From the NCBI GenBank assembly GCA_023439305.1, contig JAEXOO010000042.1, positions 60,760 to 124,759 of the forward strand: DNA of 64,000 nucleotides. Reading direction: 5' to 3'. This stretch comes from Pseudomonadota bacterium (GTDB taxonomy: Bacteria; Pseudomonadota; Gammaproteobacteria; Burkholderiales; Burkholderiaceae_B). This document shows positions 41,770-50,883 of the stretch, piece by piece (the first letter of the stretch is position 1; each line of letters opens with the position of its first letter). Made by a program: the position numbers and the translations under genes. The notes beneath the pieces are model-generated. The model saw only the letters and a program-made list of their open reading frames with translations. It was not told the DNA's origin and did no database searches.

Positions 41770-43629
41770 TTAACGATCCAGTTGCGACACGTCGCGCACA
41801 GCGCCGCGGTCAGCGGATGTAGCCAGAGCGGCATAGGCTTTCAGAGCCTGCGACACGACGCGTTCACGATTGACCGGCTTCCAGGCCTTGGCGCCACGCG
41901 ACTGCATTTCAGCACGGCGAGCATCCATTTCCTGGTCGGAGATGGCCAGGTGAATGCGGCGGTTGGGGATATCGATCTCGATGGTGTCGCCATCCTGCAC
42001 CAGGGCGATGTTGCCGCCCTCGGCCGCTTCGGGCGAAGCGTGGCCGATGACCAGACCGGAAGAGCCGCCGGAGAAACGACCGTCGGTCAGCAGGGCCGAG
42101 CTTTTGCCCAGGCCCATGGACTTCAGGTAGGACGTGGGGTAGAGCATTTCCTGCATGCCGGGGCCACCTTTGGGGCCTTCGTAGCGGATGATGACCACAT
42201 CGCCAGCCTTAACTTCGCCGCCCAGAATGGCAGCCACGGAATCGTCCTGACTTTCGTAGACGCGCGCCGTGCCGGTAAAGGTCAGGATGCTTTCGTCCAC
42301 GCCCGCCGTCTTGACGACGCAGCCGTTGACGGCCAGGTTGCCGTACAGCACGGCCAGACCGCCGTCCTGCGAATAGGCATTGGCCTTGTCGCGGATACAA
42401 CCGCCGGCGCGATCCGTGTCCAGGGTTTCGTAATAGCGATCCTGACTGAATGCCACTTGAGTGGGGATGCCGCCGGGGGCCGCACGATAGAAGTCGCTGA
42501 CCGCCTTGACGTTATCGCCTTTGACATCCCAGCGCGTGATGGCTTCGCGCAGTGTGCCGCTGTGCACGTTACCCACGTCCAGATTCAGCAGATCAGCGCG
42601 TCCCAGCTCGGCCAGGATGGCAATGATGCCGCCGGCGCGGTGGACATCTTCCATGTGGTACTCGGGGGTGGCGGGCGCCACCTTGCACAGGCAGGGAACG
42701 CGGCGCGAGATGCGGTCGATATCGGCCAGGGTGAAATCCACGCCGGCTTCCTGGGCGGCAGCCAAAAGGTGCAGCACCGTGTTGGTGGAGCCACCCATGG
42801 CCACGTCCAGGGTCATGGCGTTTTCGAAGGCGCTGAAATTGGCGATGCTGCGCGGCAGAACGGATTCGTCGTCTTGCTCGTAGTAGCGCTTGGCCAGATC
42901 CACGATCAGGCTGCCGGCGCGCTCGAACAGACCGCGGCGGCGGGCGTGCGTAGCCACGATGGAGCCGTTGCCGGGCAGGGACAGGCCCAGCGCCTCGGTC
43001 AGGCAGTTCATGGAGTTGGCGGTGAACATGCCCGAGCAGGAGCCACAGGTCGGACAGGCGCTGCGCTCGACGCTTTCAGCCTGTTCGTCGGAGATATTGG
43101 GATCGGCCGCCTGGATCATGGCATCCACCAGGTCCAGCTTCTGAACCACGGTCTTGCCGTCGGGCGAATAGACCTTGCCTGCTTCCATGGGGCCGCCGGA
43201 GACAAACACCACGGGGATGTTCAGCCGCAACGCGGCCATCAGCATGCCGGGGGTGATCTTGTCGCAATTGGAAATGCACACCATGGCGTCGGCGCAATGC
43301 GCATTGACCATGTATTCGACCGAGTCGGCGATGAGTTCGCGCGAGGGCAGCGAATACAGCATGCCGCCGTGGCCCATCGCGATGCCGTCATCCACGGCGA
43401 TGGTGTTGAATTCCTTGGCCACGCCGCCGGCGGCTTCGATCTGGCGAGCGACCAGCTGCCCCATGTCCTTCAGGTGCACGTGGCCCGGCACGAATTGAGT
43501 GAACGAATTCACCACCGCAATGATGGGTTTGGAGAAATCGTCGTCTTTCATACCGGTGGCGCGCCACAGGGCACGCGCGCCGGCCATGTTGCGACCGTGG
43601 GTCGACGTACGGGAGCGATATTGAGGCAT
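41770..43629 (-). CDS. ilvD: Dihydroxy-acid dehydratase
   Basis: A 619-residue Fe-S enzyme of branched-chain amino acid synthesis, converting 2,3-dihydroxy-3-methylbutanoate (or the C6 homologue) to the 2-oxo acid. Cluster cysteines are in VCISNCDKITPGM (about 122) and ACPTCGSCSGMFTANSMNC (about 195). GGSTNTVLHLLA and SDQEMDARRAEMQSRG are further family text. The length matches the 610-620 form with a [4Fe-4S] cluster. The gene is monocistronic with its own terminator and divergent from ppc. Synthesis is normally tied to Ile/Val demand; no leader peptide was found. Confidence 0.96.
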   Translation of the reverse strand: MPQYRSRTSTHGRNMAGARALWRATGMKDDDFSKPIIAVVNSFTQFVPGHVHLKDMGQLVARQIEAAGGVAKEFNTIAVDDGIAMGHGGMLYSLPSRELIADSVEYMVNAHCADAMVCISNCDKITPGMLMAALRLNIPVVFVSGGPMEAGKVYSPDGKTVVQKLDLVDAMIQAADPNISDEQAESVERSACPTCGSCSGMFTANSMNCLTEALGLSLPGNGSIVATHARRRGLFERAGSLIVDLAKRYYEQDDESVLPRSIANFSAFENAMTLDVAMGGSTNTVLHLLAAAQEAGVDFTLADIDRISRRVPCLCKVAPATPEYHMEDVHRAGGIIAILAELGRADLLNLDVGNVHSGTLREAITRWDVKGDNVKAVSDFYRAAPGGIPTQVAFSQDRYYETLDTDRAGGCIRDKANAYSQDGGLAVLYGNLAVNGCVVKTAGVDESILTFTGTARVYESQDDSVAAILGGEVKAGDVVIIRYEGPKGGPGMQEMLYPTSYLKSMGLGKSSALLTDGRFSGGSSGLVIGHASPEAAEGGNIALVQDGDTIEIDIPNRRIHLAISDQEMDARRAEMQSRGAKAWKPVNRERVVSQALKAYAALATSADRGAVRDVSQLDR

Positions 43630-43794
43630 TACTGATCTCTGGGCAAAAAAACTGTGTAAAGATGTCTATGATAATCGTCCGGAGACGCTTTGTGCGCGCC
43701 GGGGGCTTGTGACCATCATACTGCTCCTCGTATCCCAACGCCCGTCTCCAGCCCGTATGCTGCAAAAACATCAACTGACCACAGGAGACGTATC

Positions 43795-46632
43795 ATGCCG
43801 CAGGCCGCGCCTGACCTTTCCAACCTGCTCCGCCAGGACATCCGCTTTCTGGGCAAGGCCCTGGGCGAAGTCATCCGAGACAGCGAGGGAAAGGCCACCT
43901 TCACTCTGATCGAGGCCTTGCGCCGGGCCGCCGTCGGCTTTCGGCGCGAACACGATCCGCGGCAGGCCCGCATCCTGGAGCACGACATCCCATCGCTGAG
44001 CGATACCCAGGCGCGCTCAGTAGCGCGAGCCTTCGCATATTTCCTGCACCTGTCCAACATCGCCGAAGACCGCGACCAGAACCGGCGTCGCCTGGAGCAC
44101 AGCCCGGAACAATTGCCCGGCAGCCTGGAGCACGCCATCCAGACGCTGATGGACGAAGGCCTGAGCGCGCGCAAAATCCGCCGCTACCTGCAGCAAGCCT
44201 GCGTCATGCCGGTTCTGACGGCTCACCCCACTGAAGTACAGCGCCAGAGCACGCTGGCCGTGCATATGGCCATTGCCGCCGAACTGCATCGCCTGGACCA
44301 CGACGCCACCGGCATGCAGGCCGCCCGCATCCAGGAAAAACTGACCGGCCTGGTGTCCCTGCTGTGGCAGACGCGCATGCTGCGCGAGCACCGGCTGACC
44401 GTGCTGGACGAAATCGACAATGCCCTGGCCTATTACGGCTCCACGTTCCTGCCCACCATTCCGCAGCTCTACAGCGACCTGGACCGGCTGCTGGACAAGC
44501 CGCGCAAGAACCTGCTGGATCAGAAGGCCCGCCCCCTGCCCGCTTTCCTGCGCATGGGAAGCTGGATCGGCGGCGACCGAGACGGCAATCCCAATGTCGG
44601 CCCGGAAACCGTGGAGCAGGCCGTGCTGCGGCAATCCACCTGCGTGCTGCGCCATTACCTGGAGCAGATCCGACTGCTGGGCACGGAAATCTCCGTCTCC
44701 GACGGCCTGAGCCGCGTCAGCAAAGATCTGGCCGCCTTGTCGGCCCGCAGCCAGGATCCCTCGCCCCACCGCCTGGACGAACCCTACCGCCGCAGCTTCA
44801 TCCATGTCTACGCGCGCCTGGCCAGCACGGCTCAAGGCCTGCTGGGCCGCGAACTGGCCGATCGTCCCACCTACGCGGCCGAGCCCTACGCCACCGCGCA
44901 AGAATTTGCCGCCGAATTGCAGGTCATCGCCGACTCCCTGGCTGACAACAAGGGCGGCGCGATTGCCGGACTGCGCCTGAATGCTTTGATCCAGGCGACC
45001 GAGGTATTCGGCTTTCACCTGGCGACCCTGGATCTACGGCAAAGCTCGGACGTGCACGAGCGCGTGCTGGATGAACTTTTCCGCGTGGCCGGCACCGAGT
45101 TCAACGACGAACCCGTCAGTTACCGCCACCTGTCCGAAGAAGACCGTATCACGCTGCTGCGCTCGGAATTGCGCCATCACAGGCCTTTGGTCTCGCCCTG
45201 GTTCCACTACTCGGAGGAAACCGAGAAAGAACTATCCATTCTGCGCAAAGCCGCCGAGTGCCGTCGCCGCTTCGGTGCACGCGCCATCGAACAGACCATC
45301 GTGTCGCACACCGAAACCCTGAGCGATCTGCTGGAAGTACTGGTGCTGCAACAAGAAACCGGACTGATCGTGCCCGGCTCCAGCCACCCCGACGAGCAAG
45401 GCCTGATGGTCGTCCCTCTGTTCGAGACCATACCCGACCTGGAGCGCGGTCCCGAAATCATGCAGGAATGGCTGGACATGCCGGAAATCCGCCAACGTGT
45501 GCGTCAGGCCCAGGACAGCGTCCAGGAAGTGATGCTGGGCTATTCGGACAGCAACAAAGACGGCGGCTACCTGACCTCGAACTGGACGCTGTACCGCGCC
45601 GAGCGCGAATTCGCGCAGGTATTCGCGCGCCGCAAGGTGCGCCTGCGCCTGTTCCATGGCCGCGGCGGTTCGGTAGGCCGTGGAGGCGGTTCCAGCTTCG
45701 ACGCTATCCTGGCTCAGCCGCCCGGCACCGTGAACGGCCAGATCCGTCTGACAGAACAAGGTGAAATGATCCAGGGCCGCTACAAGGATGCCGACGTAGG
45801 ACGCTGGCACCTGGAGCTGTTCGTGGCCGCCACGCTGGAAGCCAGCCTGGGCAGCCGCAGCCATGGCCGCCCCAGCGACGACGAGCAATTGGCCGCCTAC
45901 GGCCAGGCCATGGCCTGGATGTCCGAACAGGCCCATCAGAGCTATCGCCAACTGGTCTACGGCACCGAACACTTCGACCAGTATTTCTTCCAGTCCACGC
46001 CCATTCAGGAAATCGCCGGCCTGAACATCGGTTCGCGTCCCTCCTCCCGCAAACCCAATCAGCGCATCGAAGACCTGCGCGCCATCCCCTGGAGCTTTTC
46101 CTGGGCGCAATGCCGTCTGCCCATTCCCGGCTGGTACGGCGTGGGCACGGCGCTGAGCCGTTACCTGGAATACGGCGTGCCCGACGATACGCTGACGCGT
46201 CAGCAACGCCTGGACCAATTGCAACAGATGGCCCGGGACTGGCCCTTCTTCCGCACTCTGCTGTCCAATATGGAGCAGGTGTTGGCCAAGACGGACCTGG
46301 ACATTGCCGCCAAGTATGCCGAACTGGTCAAGGACGAGACCTTACGCGAACACGTCTTCAAGCAGATCCGCCACGAATTCCACCTGACCGTGGAAATGTT
46401 CCGCCAGGTCACCGGCCACGAGCTGCTGGCCAAGGACCAAGCCTTGCAGGACGCCCTGGCCGAACGCTTTGCCTACATCGATCCCTTGAACCACCTCCAG
46501 GTCGAGCTCTTGCGCCGCCACCGCAGCCAAAGCGAGAAAGCCCGCAAGACCATACGCAACGGCGTGAACAAACAGCACGTCATCCACCTGACCATCAACG
46601 GGATAGCGGCAGGCTTGCGCAACTCGGGTTGA
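43795..46632 (+). CDS. ppc: Phosphoenolpyruvate carboxylase
   Basis: A 945-residue enzyme that fixes bicarbonate onto PEP to make oxaloacetate, refilling the citrate cycle. The catalytic motifs are VLTAHPTEVQRQS (His about 144), GSWIGGDRDGNPNV, MLGYSDSNKDGGYLTSNW (Lys region), and FHGRGGSVGRGGG, which carries the key glycine loop. The C-terminus ends NGIAAGLRNSG, close to the usual NTG. AGGAG precedes the ATG at 43795; upstream in-frame codons to 43690 are not used. Together with pyk (372-1799) it competes for PEP. Confidence 0.97.
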   Translation: MPQAAPDLSNLLRQDIRFLGKALGEVIRDSEGKATFTLIEALRRAAVGFRREHDPRQARILEHDIPSLSDTQARSVARAFAYFLHLSNIAEDRDQNRRRLEHSPEQLPGSLEHAIQTLMDEGLSARKIRRYLQQACVMPVLTAHPTEVQRQSTLAVHMAIAAELHRLDHDATGMQAARIQEKLTGLVSLLWQTRMLREHRLTVLDEIDNALAYYGSTFLPTIPQLYSDLDRLLDKPRKNLLDQKARPLPAFLRMGSWIGGDRDGNPNVGPETVEQAVLRQSTCVLRHYLEQIRLLGTEISVSDGLSRVSKDLAALSARSQDPSPHRLDEPYRRSFIHVYARLASTAQGLLGRELADRPTYAAEPYATAQEFAAELQVIADSLADNKGGAIAGLRLNALIQATEVFGFHLATLDLRQSSDVHERVLDELFRVAGTEFNDEPVSYRHLSEEDRITLLRSELRHHRPLVSPWFHYSEETEKELSILRKAAECRRRFGARAIEQTIVSHTETLSDLLEVLVLQQETGLIVPGSSHPDEQGLMVVPLFETIPDLERGPEIMQEWLDMPEIRQRVRQAQDSVQEVMLGYSDSNKDGGYLTSNWTLYRAEREFAQVFARRKVRLRLFHGRGGSVGRGGGSSFDAILAQPPGTVNGQIRLTEQGEMIQGRYKDADVGRWHLELFVAATLEASLGSRSHGRPSDDEQLAAYGQAMAWMSEQAHQSYRQLVYGTEHFDQYFFQSTPIQEIAGLNIGSRPSSRKPNQRIEDLRAIPWSFSWAQCRLPIPGWYGVGTALSRYLEYGVPDDTLTRQQRLDQLQQMARDWPFFRTLLSNMEQVLAKTDLDIAAKYAELVKDETLREHVFKQIRHEFHLTVEMFRQVTGHELLAKDQALQDALAERFAYIDPLNHLQVELLRRHRSQSEKARKTIRNGVNKQHVIHLTINGIAAGLRNSG

Positions 46633-46737
46633 TGCGCAATTGGATATGCCTTAAATAACTATTAAAAATAAGCTAATAGCCAAAAGAAGTTAAAAAGGTA
46701 CAATTTCAGTATCGGAATTTCTTCTTTTTGGGCGAAT

Positions 46738-46760
46738 GCAGGCCCGGGCTCCGGGCCTGC
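46738..46760. other. Perfect GC-rich hairpin before the TauE/SafE gene
   Basis: GCAGGCCCGG-GCT-CCGGGCCTGC, ending 12 bp before the ATG. A TACAAT -10-like hexamer lies at 46700-46705. Without a U-tract the hairpin could restrict translation or mark the end of ppc mRNA. Confidence 0.4.
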
Positions 46761-46772
46761 TCGCTTGAGCTT

Positions 46773-47555
46773 ATGGCGCTTGCAATCCTTCTGGGTATGT
46801 TGACCGGCCTGTCGCTGGGCCTGACCGGCGCGGGAGGCGGCATTCTGGCCGTTCCTGCCTTGGTGCTGGGCCTGGGGTACAGCATGACGGCCGCCACCCC
46901 GGTCGCGCTGCTGGCCGTGGGCGCTGCCGCCCTGGTGGGCGCGCTGGACGGCCTGTACAAGCACATTGTGCGCTACCGAGCCGCTCTCTTCATGGCCATC
47001 ATGGGCGCTTTGCTGACTTCTGCGGGCCTGCGTATCAGTCAGGCCCTACCGGAAAAGCTACTGATCACCCTGTTTGCCCTGATCATGCTGTGGATCGCCA
47101 GCAAGATGCTGCGCCGCCCCGCCGAACGGATCGATCATCTGCCCCCATGCCGCCTGAACCCCGATACCGGCCGCTTGCGCTGGACCGGCGCCGGCACCGC
47201 CACGCTGGCCGGCATCGGCGCCGTCGCCGGCCTGTTTTCCGGCATGCTAGGTGTAGGCGGGGGCTTTCTGATCGTGCCGGCGCTCAAGCGCTTCAGCAAT
47301 CTGAGCATGCACAGCATCGTGGCAACATCGCTGATGCTGATCGCACTGATCTCTCTGAGCGCCTCGGCCATCAGCCTGGCCCAGGGCGCCGTCATCCCGA
47401 GCAGCGGCTGGGTCTTCGTGGCCGCCGCCATTGCCGGCATGGCTCTGGGCCGCCAGCTCGCGCCCCGCATACCTCAGGAGCGACTGCAGCAGGGATTCTC
47501 CCTGCTGACCGCCCTGGTGGCCCTGTCCATGCTAGCGCGCAGTTACCTGCTGTAA
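46773..47555 (+). CDS. TauE/SafE-family membrane permease
   Basis: A 260-residue protein with about eight TM helices in two similar halves. Each half starts with the glycine-rich family signature: LTGLSLGLTGAGGGILAVPALV (N half) and GIGAVAGLFSGMLGVGGGFLIVPAL (C half). Family members export sulfite or sulfoacetate, or import small organosulfur and other anions. The substrate is unknown. I chose the ATG at 46773; a TTG at 46728 would add 15 residues unlike the family. No sulfur genes flank it. Confidence 0.88.
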   Translation: MALAILLGMLTGLSLGLTGAGGGILAVPALVLGLGYSMTAATPVALLAVGAAALVGALDGLYKHIVRYRAALFMAIMGALLTSAGLRISQALPEKLLITLFALIMLWIASKMLRRPAERIDHLPPCRLNPDTGRLRWTGAGTATLAGIGAVAGLFSGMLGVGGGFLIVPALKRFSNLSMHSIVATSLMLIALISLSASAISLAQGAVIPSSGWVFVAAAIAGMALGRQLAPRIPQERLQQGFSLLTALVALSMLARSYLL

Positions 47556-47794
47556 TTTTCTTGCTAGAGGTTCAAAAGTCCTAATTATCAGGACATAAAT
47601 AATCAAAAAAATTCATTTATTGAAAAAAATAACAAATTTAATTTGCTTATAAAGAAAATCAAAATAAAAACAAAGAACAAGCACAAAAAACAAGCTTTAA
47701 TTTTTAATTTAAATGATTGATCTAACGGCAAAATAAAAAAATAGCCCCTTGGCACCACTTCATTCACAGCAATGTTTAATCGAGGTGCAGAACC
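47556..47794. other. AT-rich intergenic patch
   Basis: 239 bp that are strikingly rich in A and T (long runs of A, then ATTTAAAT-type stretches) in a GC-rich chromosome. It holds the second copy of the GTCCT...AGGAC palindrome and, near its 3' end, the ribosome-binding site of the next gene. It may be foreign DNA or a nucleoid-protein (H-NS/MvaT-like) target. Confidence 0.5.
47578..47594. repeat. 17-bp palindrome GTCCTAATTATCAGGAC (copy 2)
   Basis: Matches the element at 25230-25246 at 14 of 17 bases, with identical 5 bp arms and 7-base centre. It lies 23 bp after the TauE/SafE stop. Confidence 0.4.
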
Positions 47795-48232
47795 ATGAAA
47801 ATTAGTCTAGACAACCATCACAGCTACACAAATAATAATTCTAAAAAACACACTGTCGACAATGAAAAATTCTCCAACACACTAGCCACAGCCATTACCA
47901 CCGCCAGAAAAACACACACAGAGACAAAAAGAACCGACTTCACCAATATGTCGAGCATTGAAATGTTCAACTGGATGAACAGCCAAATAGAAAATGGAGA
48001 AATATCTTTAGACGAAAGCCTTCCTTTCCTGGCAATGACAATAAGAATCCCTGTAGATGGCCACACCAGCGAACTCAGTCATGAAAAGATCAATTTTATT
48101 GAAAAAATAAGCAATGGAATGGTAGGCGCTCGATCAAAAAACGATGAAAAAACATTAGAAATGCTAGAAAGAACGATGGCCACCATGCAGCGCTTTCAAG
48201 GAAGTGCGACTCAGATAGAAACTCGAGCGTGA
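47795..48232 (+). CDS. Uncharacterised 145-residue protein in AT-rich DNA
   Basis: A real gene by frame, ribosome-binding site (GAGGTG) and composition, but with A/T-rich codons unlike every neighbour. The N-terminal 45 residues are polar and rich in Asn, Thr, Lys and His, without a signal peptide. The core (about 48-90) reads TDFTNMSSIEMFNWMNSQIENG, then ISLDESLPFLAMTIRIPVDG, and the C-terminus is helical and charged (KINFIEKISNGMVGARSKND). From memory, similar short proteins of unknown function occur in pseudomonads; this needs a search. No partner gene is visible. Recent horizontal acquisition is inferred. Confidence 0.75.
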   Translation: MKISLDNHHSYTNNNSKKHTVDNEKFSNTLATAITTARKTHTETKRTDFTNMSSIEMFNWMNSQIENGEISLDESLPFLAMTIRIPVDGHTSELSHEKINFIEKISNGMVGARSKNDEKTLEMLERTMATMQRFQGSATQIETRA

Positions 48233-48239
48233 ATAAATA

Positions 48240-48261
48240 GAGACCGATATGAATCGGTCTC
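48240..48261. terminator. Hairpin after the AT-rich gene
   Basis: GAGACCGAT-ATGA-ATCGGTCTC (9 bp arms), 7 bp after the stop codon; no T-run on the plus strand. Confidence 0.45.
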
Positions 48262-48686
48262 AGACTGCTGACAAACACTCACTGTTACGCCCAAGCATAT
48301 ATTCAGATCGTGGAGCGAACACATCTCCATGTAGCGTTCGTTCGTTGAACCAGCGCAGAAACGCCATCGAAGAAGGTAAGTCCGGCGGCCAAAATCGATA
48401 CAATCGAGACTTCGAGCCGCTCAAGGCGCCTATAGAAACCAGTTTTGCAATGAACATCGGCCATCCGAACGCAATGCAAAAAAAAGCCAGCCCACACTTA
48501 AGGGACTGGCATGACACTTGTACGCGAGGATTTGTCAGCAGTCTGCCCTGCAGAGCAAGGCCAGGTGTAGTAGCCACCCCTGATACAAACCAGTGTTGAT
48601 TCATACAAAGCAGAAGATGGCAAAAGCCCCCCCATCATCCATGCCACTCGATTGCTGCCACAGCCTATTTCATTACCTGGTCTGAA
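48262..48686. other. 425 bp without a supportable gene
   Basis: Both strands carry open frames of 60-116 codons that overlap each other, lack good ribosome-binding sites and resemble nothing I know. One minus-strand frame (48303-48497) has a hydrophobic stretch (VSIVSILAAGLTFFDGVSAL) that could be a gene remnant. The base composition is intermediate between the AT-rich patch and the core. I read it as degraded or border sequence of the acquired patch. Confidence 0.4.
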
Positions 48687-49259
48687 TCAGCGGCACAAGC
48701 TGCCAGCCGGCGCATCAGGATTGATCAGGTATGAACTGAAAGATCCGCTGTCATCGCGTGGTCGCACGGCCACGATGCGCTGCACGATATGATCCGGACT
48801 GGCCTGGAAGCCGTGCTCGTAGGCCACGATGTCCAGATCAGCGCACCAGCGCAAGAGCTCGCCCGGCTGCAACAGAAAATCAGGATTTCGCGGCGTGTTG
48901 TAGCGCTCGTTGCCTATCCCGAACGTTTCATAGATCAACACGCCGCCCGGCTCCAGGCTTTCCAGAATGGTCGGCATCAACGGTCGCCACAGGTACTTGG
49001 TGACCACCACCGCATCAAAACGGCGCCCGGCAAACGGCCATGGACCATTTTCGATGTCAGCCTGAATGATTTCACCGCTGGAGGCGCAGGCGGCCACGGC
49101 GTCGGGGTCTCGATCCACGCCGATCACCGTATTCCCGCGCCCGGCCAGCCAGCGTGCATTGCGCCCCCGCCCGCAGGCCACATCCAGCACCGTGCCCGGA
49201 TTGGCAATCAGGTGCGCCCACTGCCGCATCCAGGCGCTGGCGTCTCCGGTGTCTTTCAT
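48687..49259 (-). CDS. Class I SAM-dependent methyltransferase
   Basis: A 190-residue methyltransferase. Motif I is VLDVACGRGRNARWLA (about 25-40) and GVDRDPDAVAAC is motif post-I; ADIENGPWPF and DAVVVTKYLWRPL follow, as in small TehB-like enzymes. The C-terminus is short. Three ATGs are in tandem (49265, 49262, 49259) after GGGAG; the third gives the best spacing. The substrate is unknown. It is divergent from the small membrane protein gene at 49383. Confidence 0.83.
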   Translation of the reverse strand: MKDTGDASAWMRQWAHLIANPGTVLDVACGRGRNARWLAGRGNTVIGVDRDPDAVAACASSGEIIQADIENGPWPFAGRRFDAVVVTKYLWRPLMPTILESLEPGGVLIYETFGIGNERYNTPRNPDFLLQPGELLRWCADLDIVAYEHGFQASPDHIVQRIVAVRPRDDSGSFSSYLINPDAPAGSLCR

Positions 49260-49382
49260 CATCATCTCCCTCGTTATCCGGATAAAAACGCCCATGGTAG
49301 CGCAGGATGCCCCTGTCATCGGAATGCAGTCCGGCCTGGGCTACAATCAAAGACGTTTCCATCCCCTTTTTTGCGACGGCTT

Positions 49383-49592
49383 ATGAAGACCTTGCTGCGC
49401 AAGCCCGTCCTGCTGATGGCCGTGCTGTGCCTGCCTCTCTGGATCATTTTCGGCAACTTCATTCTGGCCGCTGCCGCCTCCATCCTGATCGGCATGCTGA
49501 TCGGCATGTTGCGCGCGCTGCAACAGATATCCCGCGACCGCAACGCCCGCTCGCACGCCGACTCCTCTTCGCCCAACGACACGCCACACTGA
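49383..49592 (+). CDS. Small hypothetical membrane protein (69 aa)
   Basis: The start at 49383 gives MKTLLRKPVLLMAVLCLPLW..., with two hydrophobic segments at about 9-23 and 25-42 (IIFGNFILAAAASILIGMLIG), then a basic amphipathic tail ending in a Ser/Asp-rich stretch. It ends 4 bp before the MidA-like gene, so the two are probably one transcript. No family is recognised. The frame is open far upstream, but only this segment looks like protein. Confidence 0.6.
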   Translation: MKTLLRKPVLLMAVLCLPLWIIFGNFILAAAASILIGMLIGMLRALQQISRDRNARSHADSSSPNDTPH

Positions 49593-49596
49593 CGCC

Positions 49597-50811
49597 ATGA
49601 ACGTATTGTCCGCCCCCGCCCTGCCCCACGGTCTGCCGCCCCTGTCGGACGAGCTCAAGGCGCATCTGGATCGCGTCAATGCCTATCTGCTGGATCGCAT
49701 CGACGAAGAAGGCGGCTTCCTGCCATTCGACCAGTGGATGCATCATGCCCTGTACGCACCCGGACTGGGGTACTACACCGGCGGCAGCACCAAGTTCGGC
49801 AGCAACCTGCCCACGGGCGACTTCACGACCGCTCCGGAAATGTCCCCCCTGTTCGCCCGGACGCTCAGCCGCCAGGTGTCGCAGATTCTGTACGGCAGCC
49901 AGTCTGTGTCCATCCTGGAATTTGGCGCAGGCAGCGGGGCACTGGCCGAGGCCTTGATCACCGAACTGCGCCGGCACGACATCGATCCCATTTACTCCAT
50001 TCTGGAAGTGTCGCCCGACCTGCGTCAGCGCCAGCAGCAGCGCCTGGCGCCGCTGCAAGCCCGCATCAACTGGCTGGACTCTGCTCCCACCGAATTCAAA
50101 GGCTGTGTCATCGCCAACGAAGTCTTGGACGCCATGCCGGCCAGCCTGTTCACCTTCAGCCAGGATGAACAGGTCCTGGAAGTCGGGGTGGTCGCCGCCG
50201 ACAGCGCCACAGCCGCCGGCCTGCCCGCCCCTTTTTACCTGGCCACCCGCCCCGCCCCGGAACACCTGGCGCAGCTCGTGGCAGAACGCGTCGAGCCCAG
50301 CCCCTTCTACCTGTCGGAAATCAATCTCCAGGCCGAGGCCTGGGTGCGCAGCATGGGAACCTGGCTGCGACGCGGCGCCGCCATTCTGGTGGACTACGGC
50401 TTCCCGCGCCACGAGTACTACCACCCTCAGCGCAGCCAGGGCACGCTGATGTGCCATTTCCGCCACCTGGCCCATGCCGAACCCCTGGTGCTGGCCGGCC
50501 TGCAGGACATCACTACCCACGTGGACTTTACCGCCATGGCCGACGCCGCCCTGGAAGGCGGCCTGGACGTACTGGGCTACACCACGCAGGCTCGCTTCCT
50601 GATGAACTGCGGCATCACCAACTACCTGGCCAGTCCGCCCGAAGACCCAGCCCCCGCCGCACAGCAGCAATGGGCGCACACCATGTCCTCGGCCAACAAA
50701 CTGCTGTCCGAGGCCGAAATGGGTGAATTGTTCAAAGTGCTGCTGCTTGGCCGACACATGGCCTCGCCCCTGATGGGCAATATGAACGGGGACAGGCGGG
50801 ACCGGCTGTAA
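49597..50811 (+). CDS. MidA/NDUFAF7-family SAM-dependent methyltransferase
   Basis: A 404-residue protein of the COG1565/PF02636 family. The markers are FDQWMHHALYAPGLGYYTGG, GDFTTAPEMSPLFARTL, the SAM loop ILEFGAGSGALAEAL, VIANEVLDAMPASLF and AILVDYGFPRHEYYHPQR. In mitochondria NDUFAF7 dimethylates an Arg of a complex I subunit; the bacterial role is unproved but may concern respiratory complex I assembly. It follows the small membrane protein gene by 4 bp and is followed by convergent cca. Confidence 0.9.
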   Translation: MNVLSAPALPHGLPPLSDELKAHLDRVNAYLLDRIDEEGGFLPFDQWMHHALYAPGLGYYTGGSTKFGSNLPTGDFTTAPEMSPLFARTLSRQVSQILYGSQSVSILEFGAGSGALAEALITELRRHDIDPIYSILEVSPDLRQRQQQRLAPLQARINWLDSAPTEFKGCVIANEVLDAMPASLFTFSQDEQVLEVGVVAADSATAAGLPAPFYLATRPAPEHLAQLVAERVEPSPFYLSEINLQAEAWVRSMGTWLRRGAAILVDYGFPRHEYYHPQRSQGTLMCHFRHLAHAEPLVLAGLQDITTHVDFTAMADAALEGGLDVLGYTTQARFLMNCGITNYLASPPEDPAPAAQQQWAHTMSSANKLLSEAEMGELFKVLLLGRHMASPLMGNMNGDRRDRL

Positions 50812-50883
50812 AGAACGTAAGCACGTTCGTACAGCCTGCCTGAAAAGCGCCACGCATCAGGCATTCAGGCCCATCGTCTTTTG

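Noticed and set aside
47556..48261. Prophage or integrative element around the AT-rich gene
   Set aside because: No integrase, tRNA attachment site, terminal repeats or phage genes are seen; one AT-rich gene and one short palindrome are not enough.
48249..48604. Overlapping plus and minus frames of 116 and 114 codons
   Set aside because: Neither has a ribosome-binding site, recognisable motifs or a plausible composition; they overlap completely.
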